The notes beneath the pieces were generated by a model. It saw nothing but the letters and a program-made list of their open reading frames with translations. It was not told where the DNA came from and searched no databases. From IMG/VR virus record IMGVR_UViG_3300032291_003763, positions 1 through 56,511 of that record: a DNA stretch of 56,511 bases. The stretch is one strand, 5' to 3'. The first letter of the stretch is position 1. Every line of letters begins with the position of its first letter. Source of the stretch: a virus. A program made the translations under genes and the position numbers. Shown here in pieces: positions 23,153 to 31,353 of the stretch.

Positions 23153-24026
23153 CCGGTCCGGACATGGCGGCCATGCCAGCCTTGCCAGAGTTCTGACGTG
23201 TCCATGAAGGATTCAGCCCGTTCATTTCAAGAATGTCATCACGGATATTTTGATTTTTCTTTTCAATGTTTAGGATACGAGTAAAGCTATTAGTGATAGC
23301 GGCAGTATAATACGCAAAAGGGTTCTGCGATTTTGATTCGTCGAATTGCAGTCCAATTTGACTGAGTTGCAGCAGAGCTTGTCCCCGCATTTCTTCGTTG
23401 TAGGTGTATCCACGCCAATTGCTCCTTGTAGCATATCTCTCACACAGTTTCATAAACATCATGGCCAACTTGCGTGTCATGTTGCCATGATCCTTGCAGA
23501 ACTCGCCCGACTCCAAATCGCCCCGCCAGTGGCTTTTGCCCACCAACACAGGCGTTTTGTTTTCGTCTAATCTATAATGCCAAAACGGGGGAAAGTTCAC
23601 TCGCATGTGTGTGGGGTCTAACACAACATCCTCTACCAGGTCTGCCAACGGGTCTTCTACAACATCGTCCAGGTCCAAGATGTCTTCGATCTTTTTCTTT
23701 TTGGCAGCAGTTTTGGGCACTTTCTTGGGAGCCATGGGTATGTGTTCCCAGGTCATGACGCGAAAAACTACTTCTGTATTTGGTATTTTTTTAGGATCAA
23801 TCACTTCACCTGTTTCTCGTTTGTGGCGGTCTGCACGATTGCGGCGTGCTTCTGCAATGGTTTTTTGATTGATTTTACTCACCGACGGAAGGATCATATC
23901 AAACTGATGATCAGTTGCAGGATCCTGAAACGAGCAGTAGGTGTTTTTACTAAGATGTATTTCTTTCAAGATGTCACGGTTGTTAAGGTAGTTAACCTTG
24001 GCTGCGGGTTTTGCGATTAAAGTCAT
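23130..24026 (-). CDS. 55: Late-transcription sigma factor gp55
   Basis: Sigma-like factor that directs host RNA polymerase to NATAAATA late promoters. 298 residues against 185 in T4. The conserved core is at residues about 195-285: RYATRSNWRGYTYNEEMRGQ, then QIGLQFDESKSQNPFAYYT, followed by AAITNSFTRILNIEKKNQNI, closely matching gp55 of marine T4-like phages. The N-terminal LNNRDILKEIHLSKNTYCSF is also typical of the family. Residues 100-140 form a K-rich then D/E-rich insert absent from T4. It heads the 24.0-14.8 kb leftward block, behind a consensus-like early promoter, and is adjacent to the 47/46 module as in T4. Confidence 0.88.
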   Translation of the reverse strand: MTLIAKPAAKVNYLNNRDILKEIHLSKNTYCSFQDPATDHQFDMILPSVSKINQKTIAEARRNRADRHKRETGEVIDPKKIPNTEVVFRVMTWEHIPMAPKKVPKTAAKKKKIEDILDLDDVVEDPLADLVEDVVLDPTHMRVNFPPFWHYRLDENKTPVLVGKSHWRGDLESGEFCKDHGNMTRKLAMMFMKLCERYATRSNWRGYTYNEEMRGQALLQLSQIGLQFDESKSQNPFAYYTAAITNSFTRILNIEKKNQNIRDDILEMNGLNPSWTRQNSGKAGMAAMSGPVVSSLDE

Positions 24027-24052
24027 CGACAGTTTTCTCCAGATATGTACTT

Positions 24053-24080
24053 ATTGTAGCATGTTTACAACATTTGTCAA
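24053..24080 (-). promoter_or_regulatory. Sigma70-like early promoter for gp55 (TTGACA-16-TACAAT)
   Basis: Minus strand TTGACA (24075-24080), a 16-base spacer and TACAAT (24053-24058). Start expected near 24046, with a CTGGAGA ribosome binding site before the ATG at 24026. This is a near-consensus host-type promoter, fitting early or middle expression of the late sigma factor. Confidence 0.65.
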
Positions 24081-24111
24081 CCTCTTCTTAAACTACATGG
24101 TTTTTGATTTG

Positions 24112-24119
24112 GGTAAATA
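24112..24119 (+). promoter_or_regulatory. Weak late promoter-like element before gp48 (GGTAAATA)
   Basis: GGGTAAATAAG lies 16 bases upstream of the gp48 ATG in the divergent gap with gp55. It keeps the TAAATA core but deviates at the first two positions of TATAAATA. It is the best candidate for starting the long rightward baseplate operon. Confidence 0.35.
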
Positions 24120-24135
24120 AGATGTAGGAACAAAA

Positions 24136-25194
24136 ATGGCCATTACAAACTTTCCAGCTGAGCAGAATCCCGCAGTAGATCCAGAGCTGCCGCAGCCTGC
24201 TGGGCAACAACGGATTACCACACCATTTCCGGTCAACACAACAGTTGCACAAACTTCTGCCAGTGTTTTAAATGCTATTGCAGCAACAGGTGGGGCATTA
24301 AATGCCAATACACTTCAGTCTTTTTTGGCCAATCAAGGTGCCGCAGCTGGTACACGTTTGCGTCAGCAGCAGGCTCTGCAGGCCAGCTACAATCAACCCT
24401 CCAATGGAGACTGGCGTGTTAAAATACGTCTAGCACCTGAGTCTACCTACCTTTACAGAAGTGCCCAGCCAGGAATCTTGGCACCACTGGCTGCCAGTGA
24501 CGGGGTGATATTTCCCTATACTCCCAGCATCAGCACATCTTACAATGCCAACTATGATGTTACTGATCTCACACATTCTAACTACCGTGGTCAATTTTAC
24601 AAAAACAGCAATGTGGGTGATATCACTGTGACCGGCACGTTCACCGCACAAGACACTGTGGAAGCTGAATACGTGTTGGCTGTGATACATTTTTTCAGGT
24701 CAGTGACCAAGATGTTTTACGGCCAAGATCCCGAACGTGGCACGCCACCGCCCTTGGTCTACCTCACTGGTCTGGGACAATTTCAATTCAACAATCATCC
24801 TTGTGTGGTACGCAGTTTCAACTATGCCTTGCCCACTGACGTGGACTATATTCGCACACAACCCAATAACTTTGGTAACTTGTTGAATCGACGCACCCGA
24901 GAAATTACTTCACCATCCAACACAGTGGCATCCGTGCTGAGTCGGCTGGCCAATGCACGAGATATTTTGGGCAATATCTTGCAAAAAGGAGCCAAGCCCC
25001 CAGCAGGATCGGACTTGGCCAACACTGGATTGACCAGTCAGGCAGTGAGCAACACCAATCAGGCCACCTACGTGCCTACCAAACTGGAGATTTCTCTCAT
25101 CCTATTGCCCATTCAAACTCGCAGTCAGGTCAGCCAACAGTTTAGTTTGAAAGGATTTGCCAAAGGTGATTTATTGAAAGATGGGTTCTGGTAA
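24136..25194 (+). CDS. 48: Baseplate tail-tube cap protein gp48
   Basis: Cap that joins the baseplate to the first tail-tube ring. 352 residues (T4 gp48 is 364). The conserved core begins DWRVKIRLAPESTYLYR, with PGILAPLAASDGVIFPYTP, then NYRGQFYKNSNVGDITVTG and YVLAVIHFFRSVTKMFYGQD, the tube-like fold region shared by gp48/gp54 of T4-like phages. The first 80 residues are A/Q/T-rich and probably flexible. Its stop overlaps the gp53 ATG (TAATG), indicating coupled translation. Confidence 0.85.
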   Translation: MAITNFPAEQNPAVDPELPQPAGQQRITTPFPVNTTVAQTSASVLNAIAATGGALNANTLQSFLANQGAAAGTRLRQQQALQASYNQPSNGDWRVKIRLAPESTYLYRSAQPGILAPLAASDGVIFPYTPSISTSYNANYDVTDLTHSNYRGQFYKNSNVGDITVTGTFTAQDTVEAEYVLAVIHFFRSVTKMFYGQDPERGTPPPLVYLTGLGQFQFNNHPCVVRSFNYALPTDVDYIRTQPNNFGNLLNRRTREITSPSNTVASVLSRLANARDILGNILQKGAKPPAGSDLANTGLTSQAVSNTNQATYVPTKLEISLILLPIQTRSQVSQQFSLKGFAKGDLLKDGFW

Positions 25195-25493
25195 TGGCCA
25201 ACTATGACGCAACCAGTCCCTACTATACCACGGGCTACAGCCAGTTTTTTCTGGATGTAATGAACAATCGTGTTATACCTCAGGAAAATGATGATGTGGC
25301 TTTTGAAATCAATCTCACTTATCAATACAGGCCTGATCTCTTGGCCCATGATCTCTATGACGATGCTCGACTATGGTGGGTGTTTTATCAACGCAACCCC
25401 AACACACTGACTCGACCGCCCTTGGACTTTGCTGTTGGTGCAGTGATCTATCTGCCAAAGATTAGTACCTTGAAATCAGTGCTGGGATTCTAA
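25194..25493 (+). CDS. 53: Baseplate wedge protein gp53 (short, LysM-like)
   Basis: 99 residues, half the T4 length (196). TYQYRPDLLAHDLYDDARLW, then WVFYQRNPNTL and FAVGAVIYLPKISTL form the compact gp53 core of marine T4-like phages, which has a LysM-like fold and clips baseplate wedges together. It lies between gp48 and a large baseplate gene, with overlap upstream and one base spacing downstream. Confidence 0.82.
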   Translation: MANYDATSPYYTTGYSQFFLDVMNNRVIPQENDDVAFEINLTYQYRPDLLAHDLYDDARLWWVFYQRNPNTLTRPPLDFAVGAVIYLPKISTLKSVLGF

Positions 25494-25494
25494 C

Positions 25495-28335
25495 ATGGCC
25501 ACTATCAACTTGCTTGGCTCACCCACTGTGTTGCCTCCCACAGCAGAAGAGCAACGGCGACAAATATCAAATTACCAAAGCAGTTCTGGTGCAGGCAAAA
25601 ACACAGGTCAAGCCTTTGTAAACGCCACCAACACGTCGGTGCTGTCGGCCATCAGTCAATTCAACCCTGGTGTACAGCAAACAGTGTCAAAAGAGGATCA
25701 GGCCAGAACCAACACCACACAGACTCAGCAACAAACTGTGGCAACTGGCAACGTTGATGCACTGGGCTTGATAACTCCTCGACCCAACATTCTGGATCAA
25801 TTTGCCAGCACTGTATGGTCAGCTTCGGTGTATTTGTTGAGTCCAGCACAGTACACCGAACTAGTACGAAGTCAACAACGTTCAGTCAATGGCTACAATC
25901 TGCTGTTTCAAACTGGTGGTGCTGGTGTCAATGTGGGCGGGCGTCAAGGTCGTGGCAGCCCAGTTGGTCAAGCACCCGGCAACAACGCACCCGATGCTGG
26001 CAGAAATCCAGCATTTGGTCAAGATTTTTATATTGATTCTGTGGAGTTTGAAAATCTTTTGCCTGGCAAAAGCACTCAAGCCGCACACAGTGTTTCCAGA
26101 CTGAAATTCACAGTGGTCGAACCAGGCAGTATTACCTTGTTGGATCGTATGTATGCGGCTGTGCAAGACATGGCTCAGGCTCTAGACGAAACTGGGGCAG
26201 TAAACTACACAGCCACACAGTACCTCATGGTCATGCGCTGGTACGGTTACGACATCAATGGCAATCTCATTGAAGCTCGCACTGCGGCTGATGATCGCGG
26301 AGTCAGCGACACCAAAGCCATAGTGGAAAAATTTATTCCTTTTTTAATTAGAAAAATTGACTGGAGTGTGAGTAATCGTTTGGTGACCTATGAGTTTGAG
26401 TGTGCGCCAGTGGGACAAAGCGTGGCCGGCGGCACCAACCGAGGTACTGTGCCTTATGATGTACAGTTAAGTGCGCAAACTGTACAGGAACTGTTGAGTG
26501 GCGACACTGTGTATGCCAGCTTGAGCAGCAGCCAACAACAAGATCCTTCAGGAAGAAGAACAGCCGCAACTGATCCTAGATCTTTCACAGCAGTCAACGT
26601 GGCAGAAACTCCCAGAGCCGCAGCTCCAGCCACACAAGCAGCGGTGCGGGCAGTGGACAATGCTATTGCTGCCAACGGCACGCCTCCAACCAAAACCAAT
26701 GCTGCACCCACAAACAAAACCACACTCAAAAGTGGTCTGGCTTCAGCCATGACAAAATTTGCACAGGACCATGTAGATGTAAAAAAAGCGTATACCAAGG
26801 CGGACACTTACACAGTGATCTTTGACGCATCCGCCAAAGAAATTGCTGATGCCACTATTGTTTTGCCGGGCGCCAAGATCAATCAAGCAGCCACGCCCAT
26901 GGGAGTCAGTGCCAGTGTCAATGCCAATCAGGCATTATCTCCCGCAGCCAATGGCATGGACATCAAGGCACAAAACTACAGTATCACGGCTGGCATGCAG
27001 ATGGTACAGGCCATTGATTTGGCTATTCGCAACAGCAGTTACATTTGGAATCAAGGGCTGTATATCATTGACAAGTATGGCAAACAAGTGCCCAATCCCA
27101 ATGCTGGTCAAAATAAACCAATCAAATGGTACAAAATCAATCTTCAGGCCACTCCAGGTCAGTATGACAAAGCCAGAAATGATTTTGCCTATAACATTAC
27201 CTATGTGATCAGTGCCTATGAAATTCCCAACTTTGACAGCAAATATTTTCCATTGGGTAAATTTCGTGGTGTACACAAGCGATATCCCTATTGGTTCACA
27301 GGCGAAAACACAGCAGTGCTAGATTTCACAGCCAATTTCAATGCAGCCTACAATATGACCATATCTGGTGGTCCTGATCAAGAAAGTGCTGATGCACAAC
27401 TGCGCCGCCGACTAACCAGCAATACCAAAGACATTATAAAATACAGCTATGCACCTCGCAGCAGCGAAACTGCACAGGGAGGCCCAGTCAAAGGCACTGA
27501 GCAACAAAGCAATGCTGCTGAGTATCTGTATGCTATTGATCAGCCAGGCGGCAGTGAACTTAGAATCATAGGAGATCCGGCATGGATTCAACAAGGTTCT
27601 TTGGTGGGAGGAGTCACTCCTGAAGAATTCAGTACAAGTGCATTTGGGCCTGATGGTACCATAAACTTTGATAGTAGTCAGGTGTTGTTTGAAATTGCCT
27701 GGCAAAGACCCGAAGACTATGACCTCAGCACTGGCGTGGCCAATCCTTATGCAAGACCGGGCAACACTCCCGGCCAACCACAACAAACCAATGTGTATCA
27801 GGCCACTCGAGTGGTCAGCGAATTTCGTGGCGGACGATTTGAACAAGTGATCACTGGACTGTTGTATTATATTCCAGTGCCCAACAATCACAGTAACCCA
27901 GTCACACTACAACCTACTGCCGGCGGAGGTCAGAGCACTGCACAGTTTGCTGCCACAGACGAACGGCGACTTGATCTCAATCGCACACCTGACACTTACT
28001 TTGCTCCAAGAGACAGCATAGGCACTGGTGTGCGAGCCGATGCATTGACTGCTGGGTTGGCCGTGGCTCGCAGTGCTGCCGCTGTAGTCACTGGCACCAA
28101 ACCAGCACCAATATTTTCCACACCTGATTATTCAGCAGCAGCAATATCTGGCACAGCATCACCTGCAGTGTTGATTCAAAACACTGTGGGACTGCAGAAT
28201 CCGCCAGTGCCAGCATCGGGTGGAGGAGTGACCTTGGGCACAGTGGCTGACACAGCACCAGTGTCACTGAGAGGTGCTGCGGTGATCAATGCAGCAGCAC
28301 TACGACCACCACAGGTCATGGCCAAAGATTTTTAA
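25495..28335 (+). CDS. Large baseplate structural protein (hub-adjacent)
   Basis: 946 residues, without enzyme motifs. Residues about 90-310 include TVWSASVYLLSPAQYTELV and VEFENLLPGKSTQAAH, then LKFTVVEPGSITLLDRMYAA and FIPFLIRKIDWSVSNRLVTY. This pattern of short beta strands with E-P-G-S-I-T-L-L resembles the hub fold of gp27/VgrG-like proteins, and the gene sits directly before the gp5 spike, the hub position. A Q/A/T-rich segment (roughly 335-425) separates it from a second beta-rich domain (430-800) and a flexible A/P-rich end. Assignment as the gp27 equivalent is inference from position. Coupled to gp53. Confidence 0.6.
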   Translation: MATINLLGSPTVLPPTAEEQRRQISNYQSSSGAGKNTGQAFVNATNTSVLSAISQFNPGVQQTVSKEDQARTNTTQTQQQTVATGNVDALGLITPRPNILDQFASTVWSASVYLLSPAQYTELVRSQQRSVNGYNLLFQTGGAGVNVGGRQGRGSPVGQAPGNNAPDAGRNPAFGQDFYIDSVEFENLLPGKSTQAAHSVSRLKFTVVEPGSITLLDRMYAAVQDMAQALDETGAVNYTATQYLMVMRWYGYDINGNLIEARTAADDRGVSDTKAIVEKFIPFLIRKIDWSVSNRLVTYEFECAPVGQSVAGGTNRGTVPYDVQLSAQTVQELLSGDTVYASLSSSQQQDPSGRRTAATDPRSFTAVNVAETPRAAAPATQAAVRAVDNAIAANGTPPTKTNAAPTNKTTLKSGLASAMTKFAQDHVDVKKAYTKADTYTVIFDASAKEIADATIVLPGAKINQAATPMGVSASVNANQALSPAANGMDIKAQNYSITAGMQMVQAIDLAIRNSSYIWNQGLYIIDKYGKQVPNPNAGQNKPIKWYKINLQATPGQYDKARNDFAYNITYVISAYEIPNFDSKYFPLGKFRGVHKRYPYWFTGENTAVLDFTANFNAAYNMTISGGPDQESADAQLRRRLTSNTKDIIKYSYAPRSSETAQGGPVKGTEQQSNAAEYLYAIDQPGGSELRIIGDPAWIQQGSLVGGVTPEEFSTSAFGPDGTINFDSSQVLFEIAWQRPEDYDLSTGVANPYARPGNTPGQPQQTNVYQATRVVSEFRGGRFEQVITGLLYYIPVPNNHSNPVTLQPTAGGGQSTAQFAATDERRLDLNRTPDTYFAPRDSIGTGVRADALTAGLAVARSAAAVVTGTKPAPIFSTPDYSAAAISGTASPAVLIQNTVGLQNPPVPASGGGVTLGTVADTAPVSLRGAAVINAAALRPPQVMAKDF

Positions 28336-28344
28336 GGATCACAC

Positions 28345-29847
28345 ATGTCAGAAGAAATACAACGCAGTAGAGGTAGACCTCAAAATTACAAACCAGACCG
28401 CGGTGGCGCTCCCACTGAGTTTGGTCCATTTGCTGGAGTGGTCATGAACAACGTGGACGCTACCAGATCAGGACGACTGCAAGTGTACATTGAAGCATTT
28501 TCAGACGGCGACCGCATGGACAGCAACAAATGGACCACAGTCAGCTACTTGCCTGGATTTTTTGGTTACACTCCTGCAGGCAACACCGCCGCAGAAGGAG
28601 TGGGCGAATACACACAAAATCAAAATTCCTACGGCATGTGGTTTACTCCGCCGGACATTGGAATCACTGTGCTGTGTGTGTTTGTCAATGGTGATAGACA
28701 GTTGGGTTTTTACATAGGAGTTGTTCCAGAATCTGGCCTGGGTCACATGGTACCTGCCATTGGCAGCAGCAGCAACTATTTGGCTACCAATAAAAATCAA
28801 GAAACATATTTTTCTAATGCACCATTGTTGCCAGTCACTGAAGTCAATACTAACAACGATGTGTTGATCAACTCTAGCAGATTTTGGGACCAACAAAAAC
28901 CTGTACACAGTGTGGTGGCTCAGACTTTGTTTCAACAGGGTCTCAGCACAGACACCGAACGTGGTCCTATCACCAGCAGTAGCCAACGTGAAACTCCCAG
29001 TTCAGTGTTTGGCATATCTACTCCAGGCACACCAGTGTATCAAGGAGGCATGAAACCAGCAGACATTGCAAAAAAAATACAACAAAATCAACTGCGGCCC
29101 GAAGATGCTGCTGTGATTTCTCGCAGGGGTGGTCATAGCTTGGTCATGGATGACGGAGATCTCACTGAGGCCAACGCTTTGTTCCGCCTGCGCACAGCCA
29201 AAGGTCATCAGATCATGATGAATGATTCGGGAAATTTTTTGCACATTATGCATGCCAACGGACAAACTTGGTTGGAGTTTGGCCAAGAAGGCACAGTGGA
29301 TGTGTTTAGCACCAATTCTATCAATCTACGCAGTCAAGGAGACATCAATTTGCATGCTGATCGAGACATCAACATGTATGCAGGACGCAATTTCCAATGC
29401 CGTGCGCAAGAGAATGTCAAAATTGAAGCTGATATAGATCTCACAGTGACGGTGAAAAAAAATGTCACTGTGTACAGCAAGGCCACTGTTGGTATCAAAG
29501 CCGACGGTGCCATGTCCTTGCAAAGCGCCAACGGCAGTTGGCAAGGAGGCGGATCGCTTAAATTTCAAGCCGGCGGCATTGATTTAAATGGACCCTCTGC
29601 ACCGGCAGTGACTGTACCTACTCCTATACAAAAAACTCTTCTGGATGATGTAACCTTTAACAGCAGTCAGGGTTGGCAAGTTCTAAAAGATCAACTGAAG
29701 AGCATTGTGACTCGAGCTCCCACTCACGAACCTTATCCTTATCACAACAAAGGTGTAGCTGTGGAAACCAAGTTTGAGCCCGGCAAACCTACTCCACCAC
29801 CGGGCGCATCGCCAGTGCCAGCTGGTGTGGAGGTGACTGCCCAATGA
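28345..29847 (+). CDS. 5: Baseplate central spike protein gp5 (without lysozyme domain)
   Basis: Spike that pierces the outer membrane. 500 residues. Residues 25-150 are the OB-fold: FGPFAGVVMNNVDATRSGRL, WTTVSYLPGFFGYTP and WFTPPDIGITVLCVFVNGD, as in gp5/VgrG proteins. Residues about 265-420 carry the switch to a triple-stranded beta-helix with 8-residue repeats (SQGDINLHADRDINMYAGR and following). Unlike T4 gp5, no lysozyme domain with its E-D/C-T catalytic region is inserted between OB-fold and helix. It lies between the large hub-adjacent gene and an uncharacterised baseplate gene, whose start overlaps the gp5 stop (ATGA). Confidence 0.85.
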   Translation: MSEEIQRSRGRPQNYKPDRGGAPTEFGPFAGVVMNNVDATRSGRLQVYIEAFSDGDRMDSNKWTTVSYLPGFFGYTPAGNTAAEGVGEYTQNQNSYGMWFTPPDIGITVLCVFVNGDRQLGFYIGVVPESGLGHMVPAIGSSSNYLATNKNQETYFSNAPLLPVTEVNTNNDVLINSSRFWDQQKPVHSVVAQTLFQQGLSTDTERGPITSSSQRETPSSVFGISTPGTPVYQGGMKPADIAKKIQQNQLRPEDAAVISRRGGHSLVMDDGDLTEANALFRLRTAKGHQIMMNDSGNFLHIMHANGQTWLEFGQEGTVDVFSTNSINLRSQGDINLHADRDINMYAGRNFQCRAQENVKIEADIDLTVTVKKNVTVYSKATVGIKADGAMSLQSANGSWQGGGSLKFQAGGIDLNGPSAPAVTVPTPIQKTLLDDVTFNSSQGWQVLKDQLKSIVTRAPTHEPYPYHNKGVAVETKFEPGKPTPPPGASPVPAGVEVTAQ

Positions 29848-30884
29848 GTATTTACAATTTTGTAAATCCTGCCAATGGTCAAAACTTTGAGATCAAAGGA
29901 CCGCCAGGCCTGTCTCGAACACAAGCCAAAGCCATATTTGATCAACAAGTTCAGACTGGCAGTTTGGTGGGTTTCAACTCAGGTGATGTGCTTAGTGCTG
30001 CCACACAAGTTGTAGATCAATTGCCGGGTGCGCAGGCACAATTGTCTCAGGCTCTGTCAGGCCGCGGTGGAGATTTGACAGGGGTGATTAGAAACACACC
30101 AAGCACAGGTGACATTGCTGGTCAGTCGCAGTTGGTTGCAACTCGGTTGCAGAGCAGTGTATCTTTTGTGGCAAACCAGCTGCCAGTTACCAATGGCATC
30201 AACATAGCTGATTTTGCCAAACAAGGCACAGCTCTTGTGCCCATACAAAAACTGTCAGTGCCCGACGTGACCGCAGCCATGAGCTCAGTCAGTAAACTGG
30301 TATCACAACCAGCAAGTGAAATTTCTAACAATTTAGGAGTGGGCAAGTTTGGTTTTGATGCCAAGCAATTAGAGGCAGCTGGCATACTCAAACCGGGCAC
30401 AGCATCAACTTGGTTAAGTCAAGGCACTAACTCTTTGACCGATGTATTGAAAAGTCCTGCAGTGTACACTGGCAAAAATGGCATCAACAATCTAGATAGT
30501 TTGTTAAGTTCAGTGCCCAAACAAGATCAGATACAACAACAATTGATGAGTCAAGGACTCGGCGCTGTGAGTGCAGCGGGCATTCCTGTTGCCCAGTTGA
30601 CCAGCGGTCCTCTAGCTGGCCTGGCCAATGCAGCAGCAAAAAGTGTATCAGACACCTTGGCTTTGGCCAAGGGTTTGCCGTTGCCAGCTGGCATCAAATC
30701 CACATTAGACAAATTTTTGCGCGATGGTGCATTTGCTGCAAACTTTTCTGCATTCAAAGTTAACAATCCCATGAAAGAATTCATTGTGCCCGTTGCGGCC
30801 GTAGACACCACAGATCGAGTCACAGTGGATGCTGCCAGCCAACGCATTGTGGGCAACGACAAAGTTCCTGAATTTCAGTATTAA
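29844..30884 (+). CDS. Probable baseplate/virion structural protein, unknown
   Basis: 346 residues rich in A, Q, S and L. The N-terminus FVNPANGQNFEIKGPPGLSR, followed by TQAKAIFDQQVQTGSLVGF, reads as a small domain. It is followed by long, probably helical, low-complexity segments and a short C-terminal strand region (MKEFIVPVAAVDTTDRVTVD). No enzyme motif. Translationally coupled to gp5 by a 4-base overlap and followed by gp25, so a baseplate or spike-associated role is likely, but I recognise no named family. Confidence 0.7.
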   Translation: MSIYNFVNPANGQNFEIKGPPGLSRTQAKAIFDQQVQTGSLVGFNSGDVLSAATQVVDQLPGAQAQLSQALSGRGGDLTGVIRNTPSTGDIAGQSQLVATRLQSSVSFVANQLPVTNGINIADFAKQGTALVPIQKLSVPDVTAAMSSVSKLVSQPASEISNNLGVGKFGFDAKQLEAAGILKPGTASTWLSQGTNSLTDVLKSPAVYTGKNGINNLDSLLSSVPKQDQIQQQLMSQGLGAVSAAGIPVAQLTSGPLAGLANAAAKSVSDTLALAKGLPLPAGIKSTLDKFLRDGAFAANFSAFKVNNPMKEFIVPVAAVDTTDRVTVDAASQRIVGNDKVPEFQY

Positions 30885-30919
30885 AAAAATCTTGGTTCAA
30901 AATGCTGTGAGTTAAGCAC

Positions 30920-30927
30920 CATAAATA
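30920..30927 (+). promoter_or_regulatory. Late promoter element (CATAAATA) before gp25
   Basis: CCATAAATATAG fits NATAAATA and ends 5 bases before the gp25 ATG at 30933. A start at the usual distance would fall on the ATG, giving a nearly leaderless gp25 message. Confidence 0.45.
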
Positions 30928-30932
30928 TAGTC

Positions 30933-31307
30933 ATGACCACCTTTGTCGGCTTCAATACCATCGATCAATACAAAAAGTTTACACTCACAGACTTTGCATT
31001 GATTCAGCGAGATCTACTGAATGCATTCAACATTCGCCAAGGTGAATTGCCAGGACGTCCAGGTTACGGAACAGTGATATGGAACTATCTGTTTGAAAAT
31101 CAAGTTGAACAACTGCAACAAAATATTCAGCAGGAGGTGCAACGAGTGTGCGGTGGTGATCCTAGAATTGTGCTGAATGATGTACAGGTATTTCCACAAG
31201 AGAATGGTATCTTGTTGCAGATCGAAGTCACAGTTTCTCAAACTACCACAGCCGAAATACTCAGTATATTTTTTGATCTGCAACAGCGCAATGCCAGTTA
31301 TGTATAA
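30933..31307 (+). CDS. 25: Baseplate wedge protein gp25
   Basis: 124 residues (T4 gp25 is 132), a GPW/gp25-family sheath-nucleating wedge subunit. LIQRDLLNAFNIRQGELPGR, then PGYGTVIWNYLFENQ carries the family-defining helix and the R-P-x-Y-G-(T/S) turn. VFPQENGILLQIEVTV is the C-terminal strand. The Glu in ELPGRP corresponds to the conserved EPR-type core motif region. It precedes gp6, as in many contractile-tail clusters, with a 46-base gap holding another late-promoter element. Confidence 0.93.
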   Translation: MTTFVGFNTIDQYKKFTLTDFALIQRDLLNAFNIRQGELPGRPGYGTVIWNYLFENQVEQLQQNIQQEVQRVCGGDPRIVLNDVQVFPQENGILLQIEVTVSQTTTAEILSIFFDLQQRNASYV

Positions 31308-31326
31308 CTGCGTGGTTTTTGTTGTA

Positions 31327-31334
31327 CATAAATA
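31327..31334 (+). promoter_or_regulatory. Late promoter element (CATAAATA) before gp6
   Basis: ACATAAATAAAC lies 19 bases upstream of the gp6 ATG at 31354, a spacing that allows a short leader. It fits NATAAATA and is one of the best-placed late elements in the window. Confidence 0.55.
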
Positions 31335-31353
31335 AACAACAGGCACGATCATA

